Assembly: GCA_019454835.1 (NCBI GenBank)
Contig: JACFNP010000005.1
Location: forward strand, 1 to 64,000
Direction of reading: 5' to 3'
Length of the DNA: 64,000 bases
Source: Rubellimicrobium sp.
GTDB lineage: Bacteria > Pseudomonadota > Alphaproteobacteria > Rhodobacterales > Rhodobacteraceae
The notes beneath the pieces are model-generated. The model was not told the DNA's origin. It ran no database searches and saw only the letters and a program-made list of their open reading frames with translations. A program made the position numbers and the translations under genes. Of this stretch, positions 36,539 through 45,582 are shown piece by piece (the first letter of the stretch is position 1; each line of letters begins with the position of its first letter).

Positions 36539-37450
36539 CTACCCGGTCGCCCGCGCGACGAGTTGCACGCCGCCGACCGACAGGGCCAGACCTGCAAAGG
36601 CCAGCAGGCCCATCGGCTCGCCGAGGATCAGCCAGGACATCGCCATCGCGAGCGGCGGCACCAGATACATGAGCGACGACAGCCGCGTGGCGTCGCCCCG
36701 CTGGATCAGGGCGATGAACAGGCCGATGGCGATGACGGAATTGGCGAAGGTCAGATAGGCCAGCGACAGGACGAGTTCGGGCTGCCAGTCGGCCACCATC
36801 GTTTCGGACAGCCATGCCACGGGCAGCAGGATTGCAAAGCCGACCGCATATTGCACGATCCCGCCGACGACCGGGTCGGTCTTCATGCCGTGCCATTTCT
36901 CGAACAATGTCGCCCCGGAAATCCCCGCCAGCGCCCCGAGCGCCAGCAGGATCGCCACCGACGGGCTGGGGCCGAGCGCGCCTTGCGAGGCGACGACCAG
37001 CACCACGCCCGCAAAGCCGATGCCGATGCCCGTCCACAGCAGCCAGCCGCTGTGGCCCTGTCCCAGAAGCGGCAGCACGGCGGCGACGACGGCGGGTTGC
37101 AGCGCCATGATGATCGCGGTGGTGCCCGCGTTCATGCCCTGCTTCATGGCGAAATAGGCAAGGCCGAAATAGACGCACTGGATCAGAAAGCCCGTCACCG
37201 CGATGGCGCCCCAGTGGCGGGCGGATTTCGGCCAGACCGGGCGATGCAGGAACAGGAACGGCACCAGCGCCAGCACCGCCAGCGCATAGCGCCAGACCAG
37301 AAGGGTCAGAGGTTCGATATAGTCAAGACTGAGCTTGCCTATCGGGTAGCCGCCCGACCAGAAGATCAGGAAAATGAAAGGCGCGGCCCGCCAGAACAGC
37401 GCCGTGAGGGGCGGTTCCGTGACGGGTGCCGGGATCGCCCCCTGCGTCAC
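36539..37450 (-). CDS. EamA/DMT family transporter
   Basis: 303 residues with ten hydrophobic segments in two EamA halves (FIFLIFWSGGYPIGKLSLDY at the start, GATLFEKWHGMKTDPVVGG opening the second half). It starts at a GTG that overlaps the deacetylase stop, so it is cotranscribed with the ectoine hydrolase. Drug/metabolite transporters often export amino acids or metabolites. Here export of a pathway intermediate or extra uptake is possible, but nothing in the sequence names the solute. Confidence 0.87.
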   Translation of the reverse strand: MTQGAIPAPVTEPPLTALFWRAAPFIFLIFWSGGYPIGKLSLDYIEPLTLLVWRYALAVLALVPFLFLHRPVWPKSARHWGAIAVTGFLIQCVYFGLAYFAMKQGMNAGTTAIIMALQPAVVAAVLPLLGQGHSGWLLWTGIGIGFAGVVLVVASQGALGPSPSVAILLALGALAGISGATLFEKWHGMKTDPVVGGIVQYAVGFAILLPVAWLSETMVADWQPELVLSLAYLTFANSVIAIGLFIALIQRGDATRLSSLMYLVPPLAMAMSWLILGEPMGLLAFAGLALSVGGVQLVARATG

Positions 37451-38604
37451 CCCAGCCTCTGCGTCAGATGCCCGAGCATGTCCAGACAGCGCCCCAACTG
37501 GTCGAGCGACAGATATTCGTCGGGCTTGTGCGCCTGCGCGATCGAGCCGGGGCCGCAGATCACCGCATCCATGCCAAGGGCCTGGAAGATGCCAGCCTCG
37601 GTGCCGAAGGGGACGGTGCCTGCCTCGTCCGCGCCGGTCAGCGCCAGCATCAGGTCGCGGGCCGCGTTGGTGTCCATCGGGATCAGGCCGTCGACCTCGC
37701 CCACCACTTCGGTGACGATGTCGGCGGCGGGGCTGGTGGCGCGCATCGCGGGCAGCAGGTCATGCGCGCACAGCTCGCGCAGGCTGTCCTTGACGAAATC
37801 GGCGTCGCCCGCCTGCACCGGCCGCATCTCCCAGTCGATCCGGGCGCGGCCGGGGATGACGTTGTGTGCGACGCCGCCCTGCAGCGCGCCGGTGTTGATC
37901 GTGGTCCAGGGCGGATCGAAGCGGTTCGAGGCCGGGGCGCGGGCCTTCAGCGCCTCGCGCAGCTCCAGCAGCCGCGCGACGTAACGCACCGCATATTCGA
38001 CCGCATTCACGCCGCGATCGGGGGCCGAGCCGTGGCCCTCCAGCCCGGTGAAATGCACCGAATATTCGTAGCAGCCCTTGTGCCCCTCGATCACCTGCAT
38101 GAGCGTGGGTTCACCGATGATGGCGACCGAGGGCAGCGCCTCGCGCCCGCGCAACAGCGGCGCCAGCGCCTGCGCGCCAAGGCAGCCCACTTCCTCGTCA
38201 TGGGTGAAGGCGAAATGCACCGGGCGCCGGGTCGCCGCCTGCGCAAAATCGGGCGCCATCGCCACGGCGGCGGCGATGAAGCCCTTCATGTCGCAGGTGC
38301 CGCGCCCGAACAGCCGCCCGTCGCGTTCCACCATGGCGAAAGGGTCGGTGGTCCATGCCTGATCGGTGACCGGGACCACGTCCGAATGACCCGACAGCAG
38401 GATGCCGCCCGGCGCATCAGGGCCGATGGTGGCCCAGAGATTGGCCTTGGTGCCGCTGGCGTCCTGCTGCATCTCGACCCGCGCCCCTGCCGATGACAGG
38501 GCATCGGCAAGGAACACGATCATCTCGAGGTTGCTGTCCGAGGATACCGTCGGAAAGGCGACCAGCCTGCCCAGCAGATCGACGGTCTCGCGCAAACGGT
38601 CCAA
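37447..38604 (-). CDS. argE: M20 family deacetylase, ArgE-like, in the position of N-acetyl-diaminobutyrate deacetylase
   Basis: 385 residues starting at a TTG three bases after eutD. The M20 metal ligands are all visible: GHSDVVP, GRGTCDMKGF, THDEEVGC, GEPT and the C-terminal HKPDEY. Close to ArgE (N-acetylornithine deacetylase) by size and motifs. In known ectoine operons the step after EutD is done by EutE/DoeB, an aspartoacylase-type enzyme, which is missing in this window. N-acetyl-diaminobutyrate is one carbon shorter than N-acetylornithine, so this enzyme is a plausible replacement. That is inference. The alternative is a true ArgE placed here by chance. Confidence 0.87.
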   Translation of the reverse strand: MDRLRETVDLLGRLVAFPTVSSDSNLEMIVFLADALSSAGARVEMQQDASGTKANLWATIGPDAPGGILLSGHSDVVPVTDQAWTTDPFAMVERDGRLFGRGTCDMKGFIAAAVAMAPDFAQAATRRPVHFAFTHDEEVGCLGAQALAPLLRGREALPSVAIIGEPTLMQVIEGHKGCYEYSVHFTGLEGHGSAPDRGVNAVEYAVRYVARLLELREALKARAPASNRFDPPWTTINTGALQGGVAHNVIPGRARIDWEMRPVQAGDADFVKDSLRELCAHDLLPAMRATSPAADIVTEVVGEVDGLIPMDTNAARDLMLALTGADEAGTVPFGTEAGIFQALGMDAVICGPGSIAQAHKPDEYLSLDQLGRCLDMLGHLTQRLG

Positions 38605-38607
38605 GGG

Positions 38608-39792
38608 TCAATCCTTCACGAAGAGCTTGCGCTCCACATCGCCCAGCACCTCGGCGGCGCCGCTGTCACGGATGAGAATCGTTTCTGTGTTCTCGATCCC
38701 CCAGTCATCCATCCACAATGCGGGCATGAAATGGAAGGTCATGCCCGGTTGCAGGACGGTGGTGTCCTCGGCCCGGATCGAGGCGGTCCGCTCGCCCCAG
38801 TCGGGCGGATAGGAGATGCCGACCGGATAGCCCATGCGCCCCTGCCGGGGGATGCGGTATTTCTCCATCACCGCCATGAAGGCGTTCGAGATGTCGCAGG
38901 TCCGGTTGCCCGCGCGCGCGGCGTCAAGCCCGGCTTCGATCCCTTCAAGCTGGGCCTTCTCGACCTCGCGCACCCGCGCGGGCGGCTTGCCCAGATAGAC
39001 CGTGCGGCACAGCGGCGCATGGTAGCGGCGATAGCAGCCGGAGAGTTCAAAGAACGTGGCCTCGCCCGATTTCATCGGCGCGCCGTTCCAGGTGAGATGC
39101 GCGGCGGTCGCGTCCACGCCCGAAGGCGTCAGCGGCACGATGGCGGCGTAATCGCCCCAGTCGTCGCCGACGCCGGTGATGGCGGCATGGAAGATGTCGG
39201 CCACCAGATCGTTCTTGCGCACGCCGGGGGCGGCGCGGTCGATGGCGGTGCGGACGATCTTCGAGGAAATCTTCGCCGCCTTGCGGATGAAGGCGATTTC
39301 CTCGTCCGATTTCAGCAGCCGCTGCCAGTTCACCAGCCCCGTGGCGTCGGGAAAGCTGGCGTTCGGCAGTTCGGCCTGCAGGACGGCATGGGCCTTGGCC
39401 GAGTAGTAATAATTGTCCATCTCGACGCCGATGCGCGCCCGATCCAGCCCCAGATCGCGCAGCACGCGGGCCAGGTCCTGCATCGGGTGGCGCACGGTCG
39501 ATTGCACGTAGTCGTCGTGGTAACCGTGGATCGAATTGCGCCCGATCCAGCAGGTCCGCCCGGCGCCGATGGCATCCATGTTGCGCCCCCACCAGTGCGG
39601 CTCACCGGCGCCGGTCAGGATCACCCCCTGATGGACGTAGAACGACCAGCCGTCATAGCCGGTCAGCCAGGCCTGATTCGACGGGTCGGTGACGAAGACC
39701 GCATCAAGCCCGGCCTCCTCCATCGCGGCGCGCGCGCGGGCCAGCCTGCGGGCATATTCGGCGGGGCTGAAGGGGATGTCAGGCACGCTCAT
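38608..39792 (-). CDS. eutD: EutD/DoeA, ectoine hydrolase (M24 family)
   Basis: 394 residues from the ATG at 39792. It follows Halomonas DoeA closely as I remember it, with DPSNQAWLTGYDGWSFYVHQ near residue 37, GVEMDNYYYSAKAH, VNWQRLLKSDEEI and YPVGISYPPDWGERT. The enzyme opens the ectoine ring to N-acetyl-L-2,4-diaminobutyrate in the cytoplasm. It leads the left-going operon eutD-argE-eamA-gntR and is divergent from ehuB. A palindromic operator lies about 20 bases upstream of its start. Confidence 0.94.
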   Translation of the reverse strand: MSVPDIPFSPAEYARRLARARAAMEEAGLDAVFVTDPSNQAWLTGYDGWSFYVHQGVILTGAGEPHWWGRNMDAIGAGRTCWIGRNSIHGYHDDYVQSTVRHPMQDLARVLRDLGLDRARIGVEMDNYYYSAKAHAVLQAELPNASFPDATGLVNWQRLLKSDEEIAFIRKAAKISSKIVRTAIDRAAPGVRKNDLVADIFHAAITGVGDDWGDYAAIVPLTPSGVDATAAHLTWNGAPMKSGEATFFELSGCYRRYHAPLCRTVYLGKPPARVREVEKAQLEGIEAGLDAARAGNRTCDISNAFMAVMEKYRIPRQGRMGYPVGISYPPDWGERTASIRAEDTTVLQPGMTFHFMPALWMDDWGIENTETILIRDSGAAEVLGDVERKLFVKD

Positions 39793-39813
39793 GGTGCGCT
39801 CCGTTCGCTGATG

Positions 39814-39823
39814 TTGTGCACAA
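39814..39823. promoter_or_regulatory. Operator TTGTGCACAA, eutD side
   Basis: A perfect palindrome (12 bp with flanking G and C) immediately downstream of the -10 TATAGC (plus 39826-39831) of the eutD promoter, so it would cover the start of transcription. It is identical to the ehuB-side site. Confidence 0.7.
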
Positions 39824-39825
39824 CC

Positions 39826-39831
39826 GCTATA
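39826..39831 (-). promoter_or_regulatory. -10 element of the eutD operon
   Basis: TATAGC on the minus strand. The best -35 is weak (TTCTTG at 18 bp), as expected for a regulated promoter. Confidence 0.35.
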
Positions 39832-39889
39832 TCGAAACCTGCAACCCGGCAAGAATTTCCCTTGCTGCATGTGCGAAAGAGAATTTTTC

Positions 39890-39928
39890 TTGACGCATTG
39901 GGTCTGAGATGTGACTTCTTGTGCACAA
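39890..39928 (+). promoter_or_regulatory. ehuB promoter region with second operator TTGTGCACAA
   Basis: TTGACG (39890-39895) is a good -35, but no convincing -10 follows at 16-18 bp. The operator (39919-39928, 12-bp palindrome with flanks C and G) lies where transcription would start. Its centre is exactly 105 bp from that of the other operator. Confidence 0.6.
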
Positions 39929-39975
39929 GGACGAGGGATTCCCTACCGGAGTCCAGCAACACGGGAGAGAGAAAC

Positions 39976-40818
39976 ATGACCTCGACGGTCAAGACCCTGA
40001 TCACAGCCGGTTTTGCCCTGGGCGTGTCCGCAGCCGCAGTCATGGCCGGGCCGCTCATGGACCGGATCGACGCGGGCGATTCGATTCGCATCGGCTTCGC
40101 CAACGAGATTCCCTTCGCCTATGCCGACGAGGCGGGCAATGCGGCGGGCTTCGTCAACGCGATGACGCTCGATATCCTGCAGAACATGGGCTACACGAAC
40201 ATCGAGGCGGTGCAGACCGAATGGGGCGGCCTCATTCCCGGCCTCAATGCCGGGCGGTTCGACATCGTCACCGGCGGCATGAACATCCTCGCCTCGCGCT
40301 GCGAGAACATGGCGTTTTCCGAACCGATCGCCACCATCGGCGACGGTTTCATCGTCGCGCCGGGCAACCCCAAGGGTCTTGAGACCTACGAGGGCATCCA
40401 CGAGGCGGGCGCCACGCTGGTGACCGGCGCGGGCTATTCCAACATCGAGGCCGCCAAGGCCGCGGGCATGACCGACGCCGACATCATGATCGTGCCCGGC
40501 CCGACCGAAATCCTTGCGGCCGTGGTCGCGGGCCGCGCCGATGCGGGCACCGGCACCTATTTCACCATGGCCCAGCTTGCCGCCAGTTCCGACGGCAAGG
40601 TCGAGGTGACCGACCCCAACGCGCTGCCCGAGGAAACCTTCAACTGGGCGGGCATCGGCTTCCGCTTCGAGGACCAGGACTTCCTCGATGCGTTCAACGC
40701 CGCGCTGGCCGACTATATCGGCTCTGACCAGATGATGGCCTCGGTGGCACAATACGGCTACACCGAAGACACGCTGCCCGGCGACCGCGAGACCGCCTGG
40801 GTCTGCGAGAACCGCTGA
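39976..40818 (+). CDS. ehuB: EhuB, ectoine/hydroxyectoine-binding protein
   Basis: 280 residues from the ATG at 39976 (GGGAGAGAGAA upstream). Signal peptide, then a polar-amino-acid-type binding protein: IRIGFANEIPFAYADEAG, WGGLIPGLNAGRFDIVTGGM, and a cysteine near the C-terminus (WVCENR). Together with EhuC, EhuD and EhuA it imports ectoines, as in Sinorhizobium. Its place opposite eutD and ahead of eutBC secures the assignment. Two tandem hairpins after the stop probably set it above the permease genes in expression. Confidence 0.92.
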   Translation: MTSTVKTLITAGFALGVSAAAVMAGPLMDRIDAGDSIRIGFANEIPFAYADEAGNAAGFVNAMTLDILQNMGYTNIEAVQTEWGGLIPGLNAGRFDIVTGGMNILASRCENMAFSEPIATIGDGFIVAPGNPKGLETYEGIHEAGATLVTGAGYSNIEAAKAAGMTDADIMIVPGPTEILAAVVAGRADAGTGTYFTMAQLAASSDGKVEVTDPNALPEETFNWAGIGFRFEDQDFLDAFNAALADYIGSDQMMASVAQYGYTEDTLPGDRETAWVCENR

Positions 40819-40828
40819 TCGTCACGCT

Positions 40829-40893
40829 GACCGGCGCCGGACCCGCGCCGGTCGACTGATCGCCACCCCGGAGGACCGGCGCCGCCGGTCCTC
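40829..40893 (+). terminator. Two tandem intercistronic hairpins between ehuB and ehuC
   Basis: First stem GACCGGCGC/GCGCCGGTC (40829-40853), second stem GAGGACCGGC/GCCGGTCCTC (40871-40893). Neither is followed by a U tract. They most likely protect the ehuB message or partly stop read-through. Confidence 0.55.
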
Positions 40894-40914
40894 TGCGCCC
40901 CGAACGGGAATGCG

Positions 40915-41580
40915 ATGTCGATCTGGGACTTTCTGCTGCAATTCGGCGGGCGCCTGACCAGCGGGACGCTCTACACCGTGGCGCAGTTCCTGCTTGCCTC
41001 GGTCGTGGCCATCGTCTTCGCGCTGCTGTCCGGTCTGGGCAAGCTGTCGCGGAACCGCGCGATCCGCTGGGCCTCGATCATCTATATCGAGATCTTTCGC
41101 GGCACCTCGCTGCTGGTGCAGCTTTACTGGATCTACTTCGTCCTGCCGCTGTTCGGCCTGACCCTGCCGAAATTCGTCGCGGGCTTCCTGTCGGTGGGGC
41201 TGAATATCGGCTCCTACGGGGCCGAACTGGTGCGCGGCGCGATCCAGTCCGTGCCGCGCGGCCAGTGGGAGGCCGCCTATGCGCTGTCGATGTCGCCCGC
41301 GAAACGCATGATCCGGGTGATCCTGCCGCAGGCCTTCGTCATCATGCTGCCGCCCTGGGGCAACCTGCTGATCGAGCTGCTGAAAGGCACGGCGTTGGTG
41401 GCGCTGATCTCGGTCACCGACCTGATGTTCGAGGCCAAGCAGATCAACGGCTCCACCTTCCTGTCGGTGCAGGCCTTCGGCTCGGCGCTGGTGATCTATT
41501 ACATCCTTGCCCGGTTCCTCATCACGCCCTTCATGCGCTGGTGCGAACGCGCCATGGCCCGAAAGCTGAGCCGGACATGA
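40915..41580 (+). CDS. ehuC: EhuC, ectoine ABC permease
   Basis: 221 residues, a HisM/ArtM-type permease with about five membrane segments. The signature loop is GAELVRGAIQSVPRGQWEAAYALSMS, split by the EAA motif, and IEIFRGTSLLVQLYWIYFVLP near residue 57 is typical. It pairs with EhuD. The stop overlaps the ehuD start. Confidence 0.92.
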   Translation: MSIWDFLLQFGGRLTSGTLYTVAQFLLASVVAIVFALLSGLGKLSRNRAIRWASIIYIEIFRGTSLLVQLYWIYFVLPLFGLTLPKFVAGFLSVGLNIGSYGAELVRGAIQSVPRGQWEAAYALSMSPAKRMIRVILPQAFVIMLPPWGNLLIELLKGTALVALISVTDLMFEAKQINGSTFLSVQAFGSALVIYYILARFLITPFMRWCERAMARKLSRT

Positions 41581-42245
41581 GCTTTCAGTGGAAATGGGAG
41601 TTCACCTGGGCAATCCTGCCGCGCCTGATGTGGGCGACGGTGAATACGCTGCTGGCGTCCGGCATCGGCTATGCCATCGCCATGGTGCTGGGGCTGGTGT
41701 TCGCGCTGCTGCTGCGCACCGGCTGGAAGCCGCTGACCCTGCCGCTGCGCGAGGCGATCGAGTTCATCCGCTCGACCCCGCTGGTCCTGCAAATCTTCTT
41801 CGTCTTCTACGTCGGCCCGCAGTTCGGCGTGCGGCTGTCGCCATGGGTCTCGGGCATGATCGCCATCGGCCTGCATTATTCGTGCTACCTGTCCGAGGTC
41901 TACCGCGCCGGGATCGAAGCCGTTCCCCGCGGCCAGTGGGAGGCCGCCCGCGCGCTGAACATGTCGACCCGCGACACCTACATGCGCATCGTCATTCCGC
42001 AGGCGCTGCCGCCGTCGATTGCCGGGATGGGCAATTACCTCGTCGGCATCTTCAAGGATACGCCGATGCTGTCGGTGATCGGGGTGGCCGAGCTGATGCA
42101 GACCGCCAATGCCATCGGCTCGGAAACCTACCGCTTCCTTGAACCCTACACCCTTGTCGGGGTGATCTTCCTGCTGCTCTCTCTGCCCACGGCGGCGTTC
42201 ATGCGCCAGTTCGAGGCCTGGGTGCGGCGCAAGCTGGGAATGTGA
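41577..42245 (+). CDS. ehuD: EhuD, ectoine ABC permease
   Basis: 222 residues, the second HisM-type permease. Recognisable blocks are EFIRSTPLVLQIFFVFYVGP and the coupling loop SEVYRAGIEAVPRGQWEAARALNM. ATGA overlap with ehuC. The stop overlaps or nearly touches the ATPase start. Confidence 0.92.
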   Translation: MSFQWKWEFTWAILPRLMWATVNTLLASGIGYAIAMVLGLVFALLLRTGWKPLTLPLREAIEFIRSTPLVLQIFFVFYVGPQFGVRLSPWVSGMIAIGLHYSCYLSEVYRAGIEAVPRGQWEAARALNMSTRDTYMRIVIPQALPPSIAGMGNYLVGIFKDTPMLSVIGVAELMQTANAIGSETYRFLEPYTLVGVIFLLLSLPTAAFMRQFEAWVRRKLGM

Positions 42246-42247
42246 CC

Positions 42248-43060
42248 ATGGAGATGTCCGCCTATCCGCTGGAACTGCCGGAAGATGACCGCCCGATGGT
42301 CCGCTTCATGAACGTGACCAAAAGCTACGGCGCATTGACCGTGCTCGACCAGTTGAACCTCGACATCACGCGCGGCGAGATGGTGACCGTGATCGGCCCG
42401 TCGGGGTCGGGCAAGACCACCGTGCTGCGGATGCTGATGACGCTGGAGACCATCAACGGCGGCGTGATCTATGTGGACGGCAAGCCGCTGACCCATATGC
42501 CGAAGAACGGCGTGCTGGTGCCTGCGAACGAACGCTACCTGCGCAAGGCGCGTTCGATGATCGGCATGTGTTTCCAGCATTTCAACCTGTTCCCGCACAT
42601 GACCGCGCTGCAGAACTGCATGGAGGGGCCGGTGCAGGTGCTGGGCCTGCCGAAGGCCGAGGCCCGCGCACGGTCCGAGGAACTGCTGGAAATGGTCGGC
42701 ATGATCGACAAGAAGGACCAGTATCCCTCGCGCCTGTCGGGCGGCCAGCAGCAGCGGGTGGCGATTGCCCGCGCGCTGGCGATGCGGCCGAAGATCATGC
42801 TGTTCGACGAGGTGACATCCGCGCTTGACCCCGAGGTGATCGGCGAAGTCACCAACGTCATTCGCAAGCTGGTGAACGAACACGACCTGACCATGTTGAT
42901 GGTCACGCACCAGATGGGATTCGCGCGCGACATTTCCGACCGCGTGTGTTTCTTCTACCAGGGAAGGATCGAGGAACAGGGCGAGGCCGAAGCCTTCTTC
43001 ACCAACCCGCAGCGCGAGCGCACCAAGCAGTTTCTCTCGGCGGTAAAGGCGGCGGACTGA
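42248..43060 (+). CDS. ehuA: EhuA, ectoine ABC ATPase
   Basis: 270 residues from the ATG at 42248 (a GTG at 42242 overlapping ehuD is the alternative). Walker A GPSGSGKTT, signature LSGGQQQRVAIARAL, Walker B IMLFDEVTSALD and the H-loop MVTHQMGFA place it in the GlnQ/HisP class. It energises EhuCD. It overlaps eutB (TGATG). Confidence 0.92.
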   Translation: MEMSAYPLELPEDDRPMVRFMNVTKSYGALTVLDQLNLDITRGEMVTVIGPSGSGKTTVLRMLMTLETINGGVIYVDGKPLTHMPKNGVLVPANERYLRKARSMIGMCFQHFNLFPHMTALQNCMEGPVQVLGLPKAEARARSEELLEMVGMIDKKDQYPSRLSGGQQQRVAIARALAMRPKIMLFDEVTSALDPEVIGEVTNVIRKLVNEHDLTMLMVTHQMGFARDISDRVCFFYQGRIEEQGEAEAFFTNPQRERTKQFLSAVKAAD

Positions 43061-44064
43061 TGCGCCCTTCCTTGGCCGATGTGTTCGCCGCAAGGCAGGT
43101 GATCGCCGGGGTGGCGGACCGCACGCCGCTGGTGCCTTCACCCTTCATGTCGGCGCGCAGCGGGCACGACTTCCTGCTGAAGCTGGAAATCTGTCAGCCG
43201 ATGGGCGCGTTCAAGCTGCGCGGCGCGCTGAACGCCATGGCGGCGCTGCCTGCGGACACGCGCGGCGTCACCTGCTGCTCGACCGGCAACCACGGCCGCG
43301 CGGTGGCCTTTGCGGCGGCGCGGCGGGGGCTGCGGGCGGTGGTCTGCATGTCGCAACTGGTGCCCGAGGCCAAGGTCGCGGGCATCCGCGCGCTGGGCGC
43401 CGAGGTGCGCATCTCGGGCCGCACGCAAGACGACGCGGCGGTTGAGGCCGCGCGGCTGGCGCGCGACGAGAGGCTGGCCGAAATCCCGCCCTTCGACGAC
43501 CCGCATGTGATCGCGGGGCAGGGGACCATCGGGCTGGAGGTGATGGAGGCCCGCCCCGACCTGACCGCGCTGCTGGTGCCTCTGTCGGGCGGTGGCCTCA
43601 TGTCCGGGGTGGCGCTGGCGGCGCGCGCGATCCGGCCCGGCATCCGCATCATCGGCGTGACGATGGAACGCGGCGCGGCGATGGCGCAGGCGCTGCAGGC
43701 CGGACATCCGGTCGAGGTCGGCGAATATCCCTCGCTCGCCGACAGCCTTGGCGGCGGCCTGGGCGATGACAACCGCCTGACCTTTGCCATGTGCCGCGAT
43801 CTGGTCGACGAGGTGGTGCTGGTCTCGGAGGAGGAAATCCGCGACGCCATGCAGGCGCTGTTCCACGAGGACCGGATCGTGGCCGAAGGCGGCTCGGTGA
43901 CGGGGCTGGCGGCGGTGCTGGCGGGCAAGGTGCGGCTGGACGGCCCGGCGGCGACGATCATCACCGGGCGCAACCTCGACATGCGGATGTTCGCGGCGAT
44001 GATGGCCGGGCAGGACGTGACCATCGGCGACATGGTGCTGAAGGGGCGCGTCTATGGCGCATGA
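43060..44064 (+). CDS. eutB: EutB, hydroxyectoine utilisation dehydratase-like PLP enzyme
   Basis: 334 residues of the serine/threonine dehydratase fold. The PLP lysine is in MGAFKLRGALNAM, the phosphate loop in SGGGLMSGVALAA, and STGNHGRA is the Asn-Gly loop. In ectoine loci EutA, EutB and EutC act together to turn 5-hydroxyectoine into ectoine. EutA is not found here. Position right after ehuA and overlapping eutC makes the call firm, though the sequence alone would say only threonine-dehydratase-like. Confidence 0.88.
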   Translation: MRPSLADVFAARQVIAGVADRTPLVPSPFMSARSGHDFLLKLEICQPMGAFKLRGALNAMAALPADTRGVTCCSTGNHGRAVAFAAARRGLRAVVCMSQLVPEAKVAGIRALGAEVRISGRTQDDAAVEAARLARDERLAEIPPFDDPHVIAGQGTIGLEVMEARPDLTALLVPLSGGGLMSGVALAARAIRPGIRIIGVTMERGAAMAQALQAGHPVEVGEYPSLADSLGGGLGDDNRLTFAMCRDLVDEVVLVSEEEIRDAMQALFHEDRIVAEGGSVTGLAAVLAGKVRLDGPAATIITGRNLDMRMFAAMMAGQDVTIGDMVLKGRVYGA

Positions 44065-45040
44065 CATCCAGATCGTCACCGAGGCCGAACTGCGCGCGCT
44101 GGTCCCGCTGGACCTGCGGCTTGTCGACGTGATCGAGGCGGCCTTCGCGGCGCTGGCCGGTGACGGCGTGGTGATGCCGCCGATCCTGTCGATGGACCTG
44201 CCCGGCGCCAATGCCGAGGTCGATGTGAAAACCGCGTATCTGCCGGGCTTCGACGGTTTCGCGATCAAGGTCAGCCCCGGCTTCTTCGACAATCCGGCGC
44301 TGGGCCTGCCCAGTCTCAACGGGCTGATGATCCTGTTTTCGGCGAAAACCGGGCTGGTCGAGGCGCTCTATCTCGACAACGGCTATCTCACCGACCTGCG
44401 CACCGCCGCCGCCGGGGCGGTGGCCGCGCGGCATCTGGCGCCCGCGCAGGTGGAAACCGCAGGCATCATCGGCACGGGCGTGCAGGCACGTTTGCAGGCC
44501 CGCGCGGCGCATCTGGTGCGGCCCTTCGCGCTGGTGCTGGTCCATGGCCGCGACATGGACAAGGCCCGCGCCTGCGCCGCCGATCTGGCACAGGCGCTGG
44601 GGGTGCGGGCCGAGGCGGTGGGCGACGTGCAGGCGCTGGTGCGCGACAGCCAGTTGGTCGTCACCACCACCGCGGCGCGCGCGCCGCTGATCCGCGCCGA
44701 CTGGCTGCATCCCGGCCTGCACATCACCGCCATGGGCGCCGACCAACCCGGCAAGAACGAGATCGACCCGCGCGCGCTGCTGGCCGCCGATCTTTATGTC
44801 TGCGACCGGGCGCAACAGGCCGAAGCCTCGGGCGAACTTGAATCCGCGCTGGCCGCAGGGCTGTGGGACCGGGGCCGTCCGGTGGAACTGGGCGAGATCG
44901 TGACCGGCCGGCACCCCGGCCGCCCCGGCGCCGATGCGGTGACGATCTGCGACCTGACCGGCACCGGCGCGCAGGACACCGCGATTGCCAGCCATGTGCG
45001 GGCGCTGTTCCCCGACGCCGGGGCGGTGATCCATGCCTGA
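44054..45040 (+). CDS. eutC: EutC, ornithine cyclodeaminase-like ectoine utilisation protein
   Basis: 328 residues of the ornithine cyclodeaminase/mu-crystallin family: NAEVDVKTAYLPGF near residue 55, NGYLTDLRTAAAGAVAARHLA, the Rossmann GIIGTGVQA, and ITAMGADQPGKNEIDP. It overlaps eutB by 11 bases. In this pathway it works with EutB in hydroxyectoine conversion. It could also be read as a plain cyclodeaminase without the context. Confidence 0.9.
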   Translation: MAHDIQIVTEAELRALVPLDLRLVDVIEAAFAALAGDGVVMPPILSMDLPGANAEVDVKTAYLPGFDGFAIKVSPGFFDNPALGLPSLNGLMILFSAKTGLVEALYLDNGYLTDLRTAAAGAVAARHLAPAQVETAGIIGTGVQARLQARAAHLVRPFALVLVHGRDMDKARACAADLAQALGVRAEAVGDVQALVRDSQLVVTTTAARAPLIRADWLHPGLHITAMGADQPGKNEIDPRALLAADLYVCDRAQQAEASGELESALAAGLWDRGRPVELGEIVTGRHPGRPGADAVTICDLTGTGAQDTAIASHVRALFPDAGAVIHA

Positions 45041-45082
45041 GCGGGGGGCAGAGGGCGGCAAGGCGCGCCCTTGGCGGCGGCC

Positions 45083-45559
45083 ATGAAGCTCGACGACCGC
45101 GACATCGCCATCCTGCGCGTGCTGTCACGCGAGGGCCGTATCACCAAGACCGCGCTGGCCGAACGGGTCGGCCTGTCGCCGACGCCCTGCTGGGAGCGGC
45201 TGCACAAGCTGGAACGCGCCGGGCTGATCGAGGGCTACCGCGCCGAGATTTCCCTGCGCAGGCTGGGGCCGCATGTGACGGTGTTCGTCGCCTGCGAGAT
45301 CGCCGACCACACCGCCGCCAGCTTCCGCGCCTTTGAATCCGCCGTGGCCCGCCATGACGAGATCACCGCCTGCTGGGCCTTGGGTGGCGGGTTCGACTAT
45401 CTGCTCCAGATCGTCACCCGCGACATCGACGCCTATCAGCGCCTGATCGACGCGCTGCTCGATGCCCGCATCGGGCTGGCGCGCTATTTCACCTATATCG
45501 TCACCAAGCCGGTGAAGGCCCCCGGCACGATTCCCTTCGACGCCCTGCTGGGCGAGTGA
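45083..45559 (+). CDS. Lrp/AsnC-family regulator (DoeX-like)
   Basis: 158 residues from the ATG at 45083. N-terminal helix-turn-helix (LDDRDIAILRVLSREGRITKTALAERVGLS) and the AsnC ligand domain (GGGFDYLLQIVTRDIDAYQRLID). In ectoine operons such a regulator (AsnC/DoeX) sits between the ring-opening genes and ssd, exactly as here. A 15-bp palindrome 24-38 bases after its stop may be its own binding site. Confidence 0.9.
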   Translation: MKLDDRDIAILRVLSREGRITKTALAERVGLSPTPCWERLHKLERAGLIEGYRAEISLRRLGPHVTVFVACEIADHTAASFRAFESAVARHDEITACWALGGGFDYLLQIVTRDIDAYQRLIDALLDARIGLARYFTYIVTKPVKAPGTIPFDALLGE

Positions 45560-45582
45560 TCCTCGCCCCACGCGCGTCCGGA

